Source: Pseudomonadota bacterium
GTDB lineage: Bacteria > Pseudomonadota > Alphaproteobacteria > Acetobacterales > Acetobacteraceae
Length of the DNA: 14,012 bases
Direction: 5' to 3'
NCBI GenBank assembly: GCA_021779655.1
Contig: JAJYAF010000018.1
Location: 1-14,012 of the forward strand
The notes under the pieces: model-generated
Told to the model about the DNA's origin: nothing
What the model saw: the letters and a program-made list of their open reading frames with translations, nothing else
Databases searched by the model: none
Shown: in pieces, positions 6,891-14,012 of the stretch
Layout of the letters: each line of letters begins with the position of its first letter
How positions within the stretch are numbered: position 1 is the stretch's first letter
Position numbers and translations under genes: made by a program

Positions 6891-7868
6891 ATGCTTGTCA
6901 CCGGCGCCACCGGCTTTGTCGGGGCGGCGGTGGCCCGGAATCTCGCCGAAAACGGCTTCAGGCTGCGGCTCCTGGTGCGCAAGGGCAGCGACCGGCGCAA
7001 TCTCCGGGGAATCGACGCGGAGCTGGTGGAAGGCGATCTGACCATGCCGGAATCGCTGGCGCCGGCAACGGCCGGATGCCGGTACCTGTTCCATGTCGCC
7101 GCCGATTACCGGCTGTGGGTGCCGGACGTGCCGGTTATGCGCCGCACCAATATCGACGGAACCGTGGCCCTGTTGCGGGCCGCCGCCAGGGCCGGGGTGG
7201 AACGCTCGGTTTATACCAGTTCCGTCGCGGCGCTGGGCCTCAACGCGGATGGCAGTCCGGCGGATGAAAATACGCCGGTCGCTCCGGCCGATATGGTTGG
7301 ATCGTATAAACGTTCGAAATACGATGCCGAACAGGCGGTGCGGCAGCTTGCGAGGACGCAGGATATCGTCATCGTCAATCCTTCCGCGCCGGTCGGCCCG
7401 GGGGACGTGAAGCCCACGCCGACCGGGCGGATGGTGCTGGACGCCGCCAATGGAAAGATGCCCGCGTTCGTGGATGCGGGCCTCAATATCGTGCATGTCG
7501 ACGACGTGGCCAAAGGCCATGTGCTGGCCATGGAAAAGGGCCGCTCCGGCGAGGCTTACATTCTGGGGGGGGATAATCTGATGCTGGGGGAATTTTTCGC
7601 GATGATCGCGGCCCAGGCGAAGCGCAGGCCGCCGGGCATCCGCTTGCCGGTCGCGCCGCTGATGCCTCTCGCATGGATCATGGAGCGCGTGGCGGCGGTC
7701 ACCGGCAAGCCGCCTTTGATGACGACCGATATGCTCAAGATGGCGCGCAAGAAAATGTTTTTCAGCTCGGCCAAGGCGATGCGGGAACTGGACTATGCGC
7801 CGCGCCCCGCGGCGGAGGCGGTGGCCGCGGCGCTGCGCTATTTCGCGGACCAGGGTCTGATGCGATGA
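6891..7868 (+). CDS. hpnA: Hopanoid-associated sugar epimerase HpnA
   Basis: HpnA is an extended short-chain dehydrogenase/reductase resembling NAD-dependent sugar epimerases. It is conserved in hopanoid clusters, but its exact reaction is unproven. The 325-residue protein starts with the nucleotide-binding motif GATGFVG (5-11), followed by EGDL (47-50), FHVAADYRLW (67-76), YTSSVAALG (108-116) and the catalytic YKRSK (139-143, the YxxxK pair). NPSAPVGPGDVKPTPTGR, NIVHVDDVAKGH and YILGGDNL then match the HpnA family well. I chose ATG 6891 because AAGG lies at 6878-6881 and the family begins here; in-frame ATGs at 6870 and 6852 are possible alternatives. It is the first gene of the operon, divergent from the diiron gene, and its stop overlaps the hpnB start by four bases (ATGA). 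Confidence 0.93.
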   Translation: MLVTGATGFVGAAVARNLAENGFRLRLLVRKGSDRRNLRGIDAELVEGDLTMPESLAPATAGCRYLFHVAADYRLWVPDVPVMRRTNIDGTVALLRAAARAGVERSVYTSSVAALGLNADGSPADENTPVAPADMVGSYKRSKYDAEQAVRQLARTQDIVIVNPSAPVGPGDVKPTPTGRMVLDAANGKMPAFVDAGLNIVHVDDVAKGHVLAMEKGRSGEAYILGGDNLMLGEFFAMIAAQAKRRPPGIRLPVAPLMPLAWIMERVAAVTGKPPLMTTDMLKMARKKMFFSSAKAMRELDYAPRPAAEAVAAALRYFADQGLMR

Positions 7869-8983
7869 CCGTCATCGCGGTTCTGGCGCTGCTGACATGG
7901 CTCTATCTGTTTTTTCTTCATGGCAGGTTCTGGCGATCAGGCCCGGAATTGCCCCCGGCCGTTCCGGCGGAATGTCCGGATGTGGATATCGTTATCCCCG
8001 CGCGTGACGAGGCGCGGACGATCGGCCCGGTCATCGCCTCGCTGAGCCGGCAGGACTACCCCGGCCGGTTCCGGATATTCCTGGTGGACGACAATTCCAC
8101 GGACGGCACCGCCACGCTGGCCGCCGCCGCCGCGCCGGGCATGGCTGATCTGCATATCGTCTCCGGCGCGGAAAAACCCGCCGGATGGGCGGGCAAGCTC
8201 TGGGCGCTCTCTCAGGGGGTCGCCGTCAGCAGCGCCCCTGTGCTGTTTTTCTCCGACGCGGACATCACCCATGACCCGCGGCATTTGTCCGCCCTGGTCG
8301 CGCGGCTTGTCAGCGCGCCGCATGTGGAGATGGTCTCGGAGATGGTGCGGCTTAACTGCGAAAGCCTTGCCGAAAAGGCGCTGGTGCCGGCTTTCGTCTA
8401 TTTCTTCCAGATGCTCTACCCTTTCGACAGGGTGAACGACCCCACCTCCCGCGTTGCCGCCGCGGCCGGCGGCACTGTGCTGATCCGGCGGCAGGCGCTG
8501 GAGCGCATCGGCGGCATCGAGGCGATCAAGGGCGCGCTGATCGATGACGTGGCGCTGGCCCGCGCGGTTAAAAAATTCGGCCCGCTCTATCTCGGACATT
8601 CCGGACTCGCGACATCCATCCGCCCCTATCCGGAATTCGCCGATATATTCCGGATGGTATCCCGCAGCGCGTTCACGCAACTGGACTACTCGGCTGTCAT
8701 GCTGGCGCTGACATTGCTGGGCCTGACGCTGGTGTGGCTGGTGCCGGCCTATGAAACCGTGTTCGGCCATGGCTGGAGGTTCATTTGCGGACTCGCCGCG
8801 TTCGTGCTCGCCATGATCAGCTACCAGCCTACCCTGGCGCGCTATCGGGTCTCCCGCTTCCTGGCGCTCGCGCTGCCGCTGATCGCGCTGTTCTACATGG
8901 TCGCCACGTTTTCCTCGGCGCTCGACCATTGGCGGGGCACGGGCGCCAGATGGAAGAACCGCAGCTACGGGGCGGATGTCTGA
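7865..8983 (+). CDS. hpnB: Hopanoid-associated glycosyltransferase HpnB
   Basis: HpnB is a membrane-bound family 2 glycosyltransferase conserved in hopanoid clusters; donor and acceptor are unknown. The 372-residue protein has an N-terminal membrane segment (2-18). A GT-A catalytic domain follows, with VIPARDEA (43-50), the nucleotide-binding VDDNSTDGT (74-82), the DAD metal-binding motif (131-133) and LIDDVALARA near 225-234 in the place of the usual acidic pair. Three hydrophobic segments in the C-terminal quarter (starting AVMLALTLLGL, FICGLAAFVLAMI and FLALALPLIALFYMV) anchor it further. AGGG at 7852-7855 stands nine bases before the ATG, and the start overlaps the hpnA stop (ATGA). Its own stop overlaps the hpnC start (TGATG). 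The family call is firm; a role in glycosylating hopanoids or an envelope lipid is inferred from context. Confidence 0.94.
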   Translation: MTVIAVLALLTWLYLFFLHGRFWRSGPELPPAVPAECPDVDIVIPARDEARTIGPVIASLSRQDYPGRFRIFLVDDNSTDGTATLAAAAAPGMADLHIVSGAEKPAGWAGKLWALSQGVAVSSAPVLFFSDADITHDPRHLSALVARLVSAPHVEMVSEMVRLNCESLAEKALVPAFVYFFQMLYPFDRVNDPTSRVAAAAGGTVLIRRQALERIGGIEAIKGALIDDVALARAVKKFGPLYLGHSGLATSIRPYPEFADIFRMVSRSAFTQLDYSAVMLALTLLGLTLVWLVPAYETVFGHGWRFICGLAAFVLAMISYQPTLARYRVSRFLALALPLIALFYMVATFSSALDHWRGTGARWKNRSYGADV

Positions 8984-9864
8984 TGAGCGCCATCAACGAT
9001 AATTACACCCCCGCCGCCGCGCGGGCCGCGGAAACATGTTGTGATATCGAAACATGGTCCGGCAAGGACCGGGGCGATGAAAATTTCCCCGTCGGCTCCT
9101 GGCTGATCCGCGCCGGGTTGCGGGCGCATGTGCACGCCTATTACAGCTTCGCCCGCAACGCCGACGATATCGCCGACCATGCCGAACTGACGCCGGCGGA
9201 AAAAATCGACCGGCTGGACATGATGGAAGCGGTGCTGACGGGCGCACGGGAGACCGGATCGCCTTCCGCGCTGCGCCTGCGGGAGAGCCTCCGGCAGACG
9301 GGCGTTTCCCCGGTCCATGCGCGCGAGATCCTGATCGCGTTCCGCCAGGACGCGACCAGGACGCGCTATGCGAACTGGGCGGAGCTGATGGATTATTGCC
9401 GCTATTCCGCCGCGCCGGTGGGCCGCTACGTCCTCGACCTCCACGGCGAATCCCCCGGGACATGGCCCGCTTCCGACGCGCTTTGCGCGAGCCTTCAGGT
9501 GCTGAACCACATGCAGGACTGCGCGGCCGATTTGCGCAATCTGGACCGTTGCTACGTGCCGCAGGACTGGCTCGCGCTGCATGGCGCGCGAACCGACGAC
9601 ATCGCGCGGCAGCAGACCGGGCCGGGCCTGCGCGCGACCCTCGATGCCATGCTGGAAAAGACCCATGCGCTGAACCGCGAGGCCGCGTTGCTGCCCGGGC
9701 TTGTCAAGGCAGCGCGCCTGCGGGTTGAAACCGCGACGATCGTGAACCTTGCCCGGCGCCTGACGCGCCGGCTCGCAGACGGCGATCCGCTGGCCATGCG
9801 CGTGAAGCTCACGCCCCGGGATTTCATCGCCGCCACCTTCCGCGCCCTGCCGAGCGCCCTATGA
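8983..9864 (+). CDS. hpnC: Hydroxysqualene synthase HpnC
   Basis: HpnC is a trans-isoprenyl diphosphate synthase-fold enzyme that converts presqualene diphosphate to hydroxysqualene in the three-step bacterial squalene route. The 293-residue protein carries the subfamily-specific ENFPVGSWL (33-41). It has two aspartate-rich motifs: ARNADDIADH with D61xxxD65, and NHMQDCAADLRNLDRCYVP with D179xxxD183. These hold the magnesium ions that bind diphosphate. YCRYSAAPVGRYVLDL (138-153) matches the squalene/phytoene synthase signature. The start overlaps the hpnB stop by one base, with a purine-rich GGGGCGGA upstream, and its stop overlaps the hpnD start by four bases. The ENFPVGSW motif and gene order distinguish it from HpnD and from phytoene synthase. 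Confidence 0.95.
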   Translation: MSAINDNYTPAAARAAETCCDIETWSGKDRGDENFPVGSWLIRAGLRAHVHAYYSFARNADDIADHAELTPAEKIDRLDMMEAVLTGARETGSPSALRLRESLRQTGVSPVHAREILIAFRQDATRTRYANWAELMDYCRYSAAPVGRYVLDLHGESPGTWPASDALCASLQVLNHMQDCAADLRNLDRCYVPQDWLALHGARTDDIARQQTGPGLRATLDAMLEKTHALNREAALLPGLVKAARLRVETATIVNLARRLTRRLADGDPLAMRVKLTPRDFIAATFRALPSAL

Positions 9865-10709
9865 AACAGGAACTGGCCGAAGCGGATGCCCTGGAAGTGG
9901 CGAAAATCGTGCGCGATTCCGCAACCTCCTTCTTTCACGGCATGAAGATCCTCGACGCCGGGCGGCGGACGGCCATGTACGGCGTTTATGCCTTCTGCCG
10001 CAAAGTGGACGATATCGCCGATGACGATGATGTTCCGTTTCCACGGAAACGCGATGAACTGGAAACATGGCGGCGGCGCATCGCGCTTTGCTTCGCCGGG
10101 CAGGCGGATGACGCGGTGACGCGCGTGTTGCGCGCCGCCGCCGCCGCTTACGGTCTGCGGGAGAAGGATTTCATCTGCATCATCGACGGGATGGAGATGG
10201 ATGCCGGAGAGCCGATCGTCGCGCCGCCCCTGGCGGTGCTCGATTTATACTGCGACCGTGTGGCCGCCGCGGTGGGGCGGCTTTCCGTCCGGGTTTTCGG
10301 CGATGGCAGCGAAGCCGCGCAGCAGGTGGCCCACGCGCTTGGCCGGGCCTTGCAGCTCACGAACATCCTGCGCGATCTCTGGGAGGACGCGCAACGCGGC
10401 AGGCTGTATCTGCCGGGCGAATTCCTTGCCGCGGAATCCGTTCCGTTCTCCGTCGAGGCCCTGCGATCGCCGCGCTTGCCGGCGGTATGCGAACAGGTCG
10501 CGCTGCTGGCCGAGAGCTATTTCGACCAGGCCGACGCCGCGATGCGGCTCTGCCGGAAGCGGGCCATGCGCCCCGCGCGGATGATGGCCGCGAGCTACCG
10601 GCCATTGCTGCGGATTCTGCGGACGAACGGTTTCGCCTGCACCGGGCAGCGCGTGTCGCTGCCGAAATACAGAAAACTGCTGCTGGCCGCGCAAGTCTAT
10701 CTGCCGTGA
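9861..10709 (+). CDS. hpnD: Presqualene diphosphate synthase HpnD
   Basis: HpnD couples two farnesyl diphosphates head to head into presqualene diphosphate, the first committed step toward squalene. The 282-residue protein has the squalene/phytoene synthase fold. SATSFFHGM (20-28) and AFCRKVDDIADD (44-55), with D50xxxD54, form the first aspartate motif. YCDRVAAAVGRLSVRVFG (130-147) and LQLTNILRDLWEDAQRGRLY (164-183), with D172xxxD176, form the second; the RGRLYLP ending is typical of this subfamily. The ATG overlaps the hpnC stop (ATGA) and the stop overlaps the hpnE GTG start (GTGA), giving a tight C-D-E module. No own Shine-Dalgarno is seen, so translation probably depends on coupling. Confidence 0.95.
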   Translation: MKQELAEADALEVAKIVRDSATSFFHGMKILDAGRRTAMYGVYAFCRKVDDIADDDDVPFPRKRDELETWRRRIALCFAGQADDAVTRVLRAAAAAYGLREKDFICIIDGMEMDAGEPIVAPPLAVLDLYCDRVAAAVGRLSVRVFGDGSEAAQQVAHALGRALQLTNILRDLWEDAQRGRLYLPGEFLAAESVPFSVEALRSPRLPAVCEQVALLAESYFDQADAAMRLCRKRAMRPARMMAASYRPLLRILRTNGFACTGQRVSLPKYRKLLLAAQVYLP

Positions 10710-11902
10710 CGAAGCCTGAGCCGGTCCATGTCGTCGGCGCGGGCCTGGCGGGCCTGGCGGCTGCCTGTACCCTTGCCGAAGCCGGCCGGGCGGTCGTGCT
10801 GCACGAAGCGGCAAAGGCCGCGGGAGGGCGCGCGCGGTCGTATTTCGATGCGCGGCTCGGCGCGACGATCGACAATGGCAACCATTTGCTGCTCTCCGGA
10901 AACCGGGCGGCGATGGCGTATTTGCGCCGTATCGGCACGCGGGGCTCGCTCACCGGCCCCGGCGGGCCGGTCTTTCCGTTCGTCGATCTGCAAAGTGGCG
11001 CGCGATGGGTGCTGCGGTTGAACCGTGGGCGCGTGCCCTGGTGGATTTTCGCATCGTCCATGCGCGTGCCGCGGACGAGGCTGCGCGACTATCTCTTGCT
11101 TCTTAAGCTGAACGGGGCGCGCCGGAGCGACCTTGTCGCGGAATTCGCGGGCCGGGCGGGGCCGCTTTACCGGAACCTTCTGGAACCGCTGGCGGTCGCC
11201 GCGCTGAATACCCCGCCGGAGCGGGCCTCCGCCCTGCCGCTCAAGGCCGTGCTGTCGGAGACGATCGCGCGCGGCGGCGGTGCCGCGATCCCCTGTTTTC
11301 CGGCGGGCGGGCTGTCTGAAAGCTTCGTCGATCCCGCGCTCGCCTGGCTGCGGTCGCGCGGGGCGGAGATCCGGCTGAACGACCGGGTAACCGCCATCGA
11401 CCCGGCACGGAGAACGATCATCGCCGCGCCGCCCTGGATCGCGGCCGAATTGCTGCCCGGACTGATCGTGCCCGAGGAATACGAGGCGATTTTCAATCTG
11501 CATTTCAAATATCGTGCAGATCCCGGCGAAGCCGGGTTCTGGGGGCTGATCGGCGGCCTCGCGGAGTGGGTGTTCGCGAAAGGAGAAATTTTCTCGGTGA
11601 CCATTTCCGCCGCCAACCGGTATGCCGAGGCGGAAAACGCCGAAATGGCCGCCAGGGTGTGGGCGGAACTCGCGGCGGCGTTCGGCCTGGCGGCGGCCAT
11701 GCCGGACTACCGGGTGGTGCGGGAGAAGCGCGCCACGTTCGCCGCCACGCCCGCGCAGCTTGAGCGCCGGCCGGGCACGCGGACGCCCAACCCAAACGTG
11801 ATGCTGGCCGGGGACTGGACGGATACCGGCCTGCCCGCCACCATCGAGGGCGCCATCCGCTCCGGCAATGCGGCGGCCCTGGCAATGCTGGGGCGGAAAT
11901 GA
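10706..11902 (+). CDS. hpnE: Hydroxysqualene dehydroxylase HpnE
   Basis: HpnE is an FAD-dependent amine-oxidase-fold enzyme that reduces hydroxysqualene to squalene, completing the HpnC/D/E route. The 398-residue protein opens with a Rossmann motif, VHVVGAGLAGLAAA (7-20, GxGxxG at 11-16), then GGRARSY, TIDNGNHLLLSGN and, at the C-terminus, NVMLAGDWTDTGLPATIEGA, the second FAD-contacting element. NLLEPLAVAALNTPPERASA is characteristic of HpnE and related phytoene-desaturase-like enzymes. The start is GTG at 10706, overlapping the hpnD stop as GTGA; no nearby ATG fits. The protein seems short for the family (usually a little over 400): the segment between RVTAI and APPWIAAELLPG is abbreviated. 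The frame is intact, so this looks like natural compaction. Confidence 0.94.
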   Translation: MTKPEPVHVVGAGLAGLAAACTLAEAGRAVVLHEAAKAAGGRARSYFDARLGATIDNGNHLLLSGNRAAMAYLRRIGTRGSLTGPGGPVFPFVDLQSGARWVLRLNRGRVPWWIFASSMRVPRTRLRDYLLLLKLNGARRSDLVAEFAGRAGPLYRNLLEPLAVAALNTPPERASALPLKAVLSETIARGGGAAIPCFPAGGLSESFVDPALAWLRSRGAEIRLNDRVTAIDPARRTIIAAPPWIAAELLPGLIVPEEYEAIFNLHFKYRADPGEAGFWGLIGGLAEWVFAKGEIFSVTISAANRYAEAENAEMAARVWAELAAAFGLAAAMPDYRVVREKRATFAATPAQLERRPGTRTPNPNVMLAGDWTDTGLPATIEGAIRSGNAAALAMLGRK

Positions 11903-11915
11903 CAATAACGTGAAA

Positions 11916-13844
11916 ATGAATCCGATTCTGGAAGAACCCATCGAACTGGAAGAAAGCATCTCCCGCGCCGATGGCGCGCTGCGCCGTGAGCAGCGGCAGG
12001 ACGGGCATTTTGTCTACGAGCTTGAGGCTGACGCCACCATCCCGGCCGAATATGTCCTGCTGGAACATTATCTCGACCGGATCGAGCCAGGGCTGGAGGC
12101 GAAAATCGGCGTCTATCTGCGGCGCATCCAGGGCAATTCGGAAAAAAATCCCGGCGGCTGGCCGCTTTTTCACAACGGCAGGTTCGATCTTTCCGCTTCG
12201 GTAAAAGCCTATTTCGCGCTGAAGGCGATTGGCGACGATCCGGAGGCGCCGCATATGCGCCGCGCCCGCGAGGCGATTCTGGCCGCCGGCGGCGCGGAGC
12301 GCACCAACGTGTTCACCCGTATTCAGCTCGCCTTGTTCGGCGCCCTGCCTTGGCGGGCCTGTCCGGTCGTGCCGGTCGAGCTGATGCTCATGCCGCCCTG
12401 GTTTCCTGTCAATATGCGCAAGGTTTCCTATTGGTCGCGCACCGTGATGGCGCCCCTGCTGGTGCTGCTCGCGGGCAAGCCGCGAGCGCGCAATCCGCGG
12501 GGGGTCCGGATCGACGAACTGTTCCGCGCGCCGCCGGATGCGATAACCGATTACATCCGCGGGCCGTTCAAATCGCCCTGGGGATATTTCTTCAAATATC
12601 TCGATTCCGTTCTGCGGGCCGCCGAGCCGTATTTTCCGAAAAAATACCGGCGGCGCGCCATCGGCGCCGCGGTGGATTTCGTAAGGGAGCGGCTGAACGG
12701 GGAGGATGGTCTGGGCGGCATATACCCGGCGATGGCGAACGCCGTGATGATGTTCGACCTGCTGGGCTATGCGCCCGAGCATCCCGATTACGCCATCGCC
12801 TGGGCCTCGGTGCGCAAGCTGCTGGTGGTGAGGGAACGGGAAGCCTATTGCCAGCCCTGCCTTTCGCCGGTCTGGGACACCGCGCTCGCCGGCCATGCCT
12901 TGGCCGAAAGCGGGAGCGAGGACGCGGCCCTGAAAGCCTGCGAATGGTTGCGGCCGAAACAGGTTCTCGACGTCAAGGGCGACTGGGCCGACAATACACC
13001 GGGAACGATGTCGGGCGGCTGGGCCTTCCAGTACAACAATCCCCATTACCCGGACGTGGACGATACCGCCGTGGTCGGGATGTTGCTGCACCGGAGCGGC
13101 GATCCGGCGTTCGGCCATGCGCTGGAACGCGCGCGCCAGTGGATTCTCGGCATGCAGTCCACGAACGGCGCCTGGGGTGCTTTCGATGTCAATAACGACC
13201 GGCAATATCTGAACCACATTCCCTTTGCGGATCATGGCGCGCTGCTGGACCCGCCGACGGAAGACGTGACCGGCCGCTGCATCTCCTTTCTGGCGCAGCT
13301 GGGGCACGCGGAGGATGAGCCGGCGATTGCCCGCGGCATCGCCTATCTGCGCCGGACGCAGATGCCGGATGGAAGCTGGTTCGGCCGCTGGGGCACCAAT
13401 TACATCTATGGCACCTGGTCGGTGCTATGCGCGCTCAACGTGGCGGGCGTGCCGCATGACGACCCGATGATAAGGCGCGCCACCGGCTGGCTGATCAGCC
13501 GGCAGCGCGAGGATGGCGGCTGGGGCGAGGATTGCGAAACCTATGCCGGGGCGCCGGCCGGCATGTACACCGAGAGCCTGCCGAGCCAATCCGCCTGGGC
13601 GATGCTCGGGCTGATGGCGGCGGGGCTGGTGGACCACCCCGCCGTGAGGCGGGGCGCCGATTATCTGCGGGCCGCGCAGATGGAAGACGGGAGCTGGCGG
13701 GAGCAGCCCTATAACGCCGTCGGATTTCCCCGCGTGTTCTACCTGCGCTACCACGGCTATGCGCGGTATTTCCCGCTGCTCGCGCTCAGCCGTTACAAAA
13801 ATCTGCTGGCGAGCAATGGCCGGCAGGTGAAATTCGGCTTCTGA
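11916..13844 (+). CDS. shc: Squalene-hopene cyclase Shc (HpnF)
   Basis: This class II triterpene cyclase folds squalene into hopene and hopanol at the membrane surface. The 642-residue protein is full length. The catalytic DVDDTA motif is at 380-385, where D382 corresponds to the proton-donating D376 of the Alicyclobacillus enzyme. Several QW repeats stabilise the alpha-barrels: QSTNGAW (414-420), QMPDGSW (482-488), QREDGGW (530-536) and QMEDGSW (588-594). DPPTEDVTGR (445-454) aligns with the second catalytic region; the histidine equivalent to H451 is arginine (R454) here. GWAFQYNN and YPRVFYLRYHGY-like FPRVFYLRYHGY are typical. The ATG at 11916 is 13 bases after hpnE; GTG at 11910 is an alternative. 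It is the last gene of the operon; hairpins follow. Confidence 0.97.
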   Translation: MNPILEEPIELEESISRADGALRREQRQDGHFVYELEADATIPAEYVLLEHYLDRIEPGLEAKIGVYLRRIQGNSEKNPGGWPLFHNGRFDLSASVKAYFALKAIGDDPEAPHMRRAREAILAAGGAERTNVFTRIQLALFGALPWRACPVVPVELMLMPPWFPVNMRKVSYWSRTVMAPLLVLLAGKPRARNPRGVRIDELFRAPPDAITDYIRGPFKSPWGYFFKYLDSVLRAAEPYFPKKYRRRAIGAAVDFVRERLNGEDGLGGIYPAMANAVMMFDLLGYAPEHPDYAIAWASVRKLLVVREREAYCQPCLSPVWDTALAGHALAESGSEDAALKACEWLRPKQVLDVKGDWADNTPGTMSGGWAFQYNNPHYPDVDDTAVVGMLLHRSGDPAFGHALERARQWILGMQSTNGAWGAFDVNNDRQYLNHIPFADHGALLDPPTEDVTGRCISFLAQLGHAEDEPAIARGIAYLRRTQMPDGSWFGRWGTNYIYGTWSVLCALNVAGVPHDDPMIRRATGWLISRQREDGGWGEDCETYAGAPAGMYTESLPSQSAWAMLGLMAAGLVDHPAVRRGADYLRAAQMEDGSWREQPYNAVGFPRVFYLRYHGYARYFPLLALSRYKNLLASNGRQVKFGF

Positions 13845-13846
13845 TA

Positions 13847-13873
13847 CCGCGCGCGGAAATCAAAAGCGCGCGG
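13847..13873 (+). terminator. Hairpin just after shc
   Basis: CCGCGCGC (13847-13854) pairs with GCGCGCGG (13866-13873) around an A-rich 11-base loop, starting two bases after the shc stop. There is no T-run, so it may act with the second hairpin, protect the 3' end, or terminate weakly. Confidence 0.4.
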
Positions 13874-13892
13874 GGTTGGCGGGCTGGTATGA

Positions 13893-13917
13893 GCGGCGCG
13901 GCCTGGGGCCGCGCCGC
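13893..13917. terminator. GC-rich hairpin between convergent shc and aldehyde dehydrogenase genes
   Basis: GCGGCGCGGCC (13893-13903) and GGCCGCGCCGC (13907-13917) form a perfect 11-base stem with a TGG loop. It lies between two converging genes and could serve both strands as a bidirectional terminator. No U-tract follows on either side, so intrinsic termination is likely but not certain. Confidence 0.6.
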
Positions 13918-13926
13918 GCATGAGCG

Positions 13927-14012
13927 TCAGGCTGCCTCGTATCCCACGATCCCTTTGATTTCCAGGAACTCTTCCAGCCCCCATTTGCCCCATTCACGGC
14001 CGTTGCCGGATT
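13927..14012 (-). CDS. Aldehyde dehydrogenase, C-terminal end
   Basis: Only the last 27 residues and the TGA stop are inside the window. They include SGNGREWGKWGLEEFLEIKG, followed by IVGYEAA. The G-REWG-x(2)-GLEEFLE-x-K pattern is the conserved C-terminal tail of NAD(P)-dependent aldehyde dehydrogenases of the betaine-aldehyde type, where it contributes to oligomerisation. The substrate cannot be judged from this fragment. It runs toward shc and closes the hopanoid operon on this side. Confidence 0.8.
   Translation of the reverse strand, partial: SGNGREWGKWGLEEFLEIKGIVGYEAA

Noticed and set aside
9861..10709. Phytoene synthase (carotenoid) instead of HpnD
   Set aside because: It sits between hpnC and hpnE with coupled starts, and no carotenoid genes are nearby.
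11505..13307. 600-codon open frame on the minus strand opposite hpnE/shc
   Set aside because: It overlaps two clearly conserved enzymes and has the arginine/glycine/histidine-rich composition of a shadow frame.

Overview
The window looks like chromosomal DNA of a GC-rich alphaproteobacterium. The support is a Shemin-type 5-aminolevulinate synthase, a fused IspDF enzyme, a flavin-dependent thymidylate synthase, and a hopanoid cluster in the order found in alphaproteobacteria. The genus cannot be fixed from the sequence alone. No mobile element, CRISPR array, tRNA or rRNA is visible, and every internal gene has an intact reading frame.

Left part (1-4430): the N-terminal part of a class III omega-aminotransferase (minus, cut by the window edge), thyX (minus), hemA (plus) and ispDF (minus). 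They are separated by short intergenic stretches, two of which carry different short tandem repeats.

Middle (4505-6774, minus strand): a putative ferritin-like diiron protein and hpnL, which overlap by 4 bases or are 2 bases apart depending on the hpnL start. A small GlsB/YeaQ-type membrane protein follows, then ispDF further downstream in the same direction. A good promoter-like sequence (TTGGTG-16-TAAAAT) lies in front of the diiron gene.

Right part (6891-13844, plus strand): a hopanoid operon hpnA-hpnB-hpnC-hpnD-hpnE-shc, divergent from the diiron/hpnL group. The first five genes overlap by 1 or 4 bases, which suggests translational coupling. HpnD, HpnC and HpnE convert farnesyl diphosphate to squalene, and squalene-hopene cyclase (shc/hpnF) folds it to hopene. 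HpnA and HpnB are a sugar-epimerase-like and a glycosyltransferase-like protein. GC-rich hairpins follow shc. The window ends in the C-terminus of a convergent aldehyde dehydrogenase, so hpnG, hpnH and other side-chain genes are not next to shc.

Taken together, most of the window is an isoprenoid-to-hopanoid neighbourhood: IspDF contributes to the five-carbon precursors, HpnC/D/E make squalene, Shc cyclises it, and HpnL is a hopanoid-associated membrane protein. The best candidate for undescribed biology is the diiron protein coupled to hpnL. The rest consists of recognised families.
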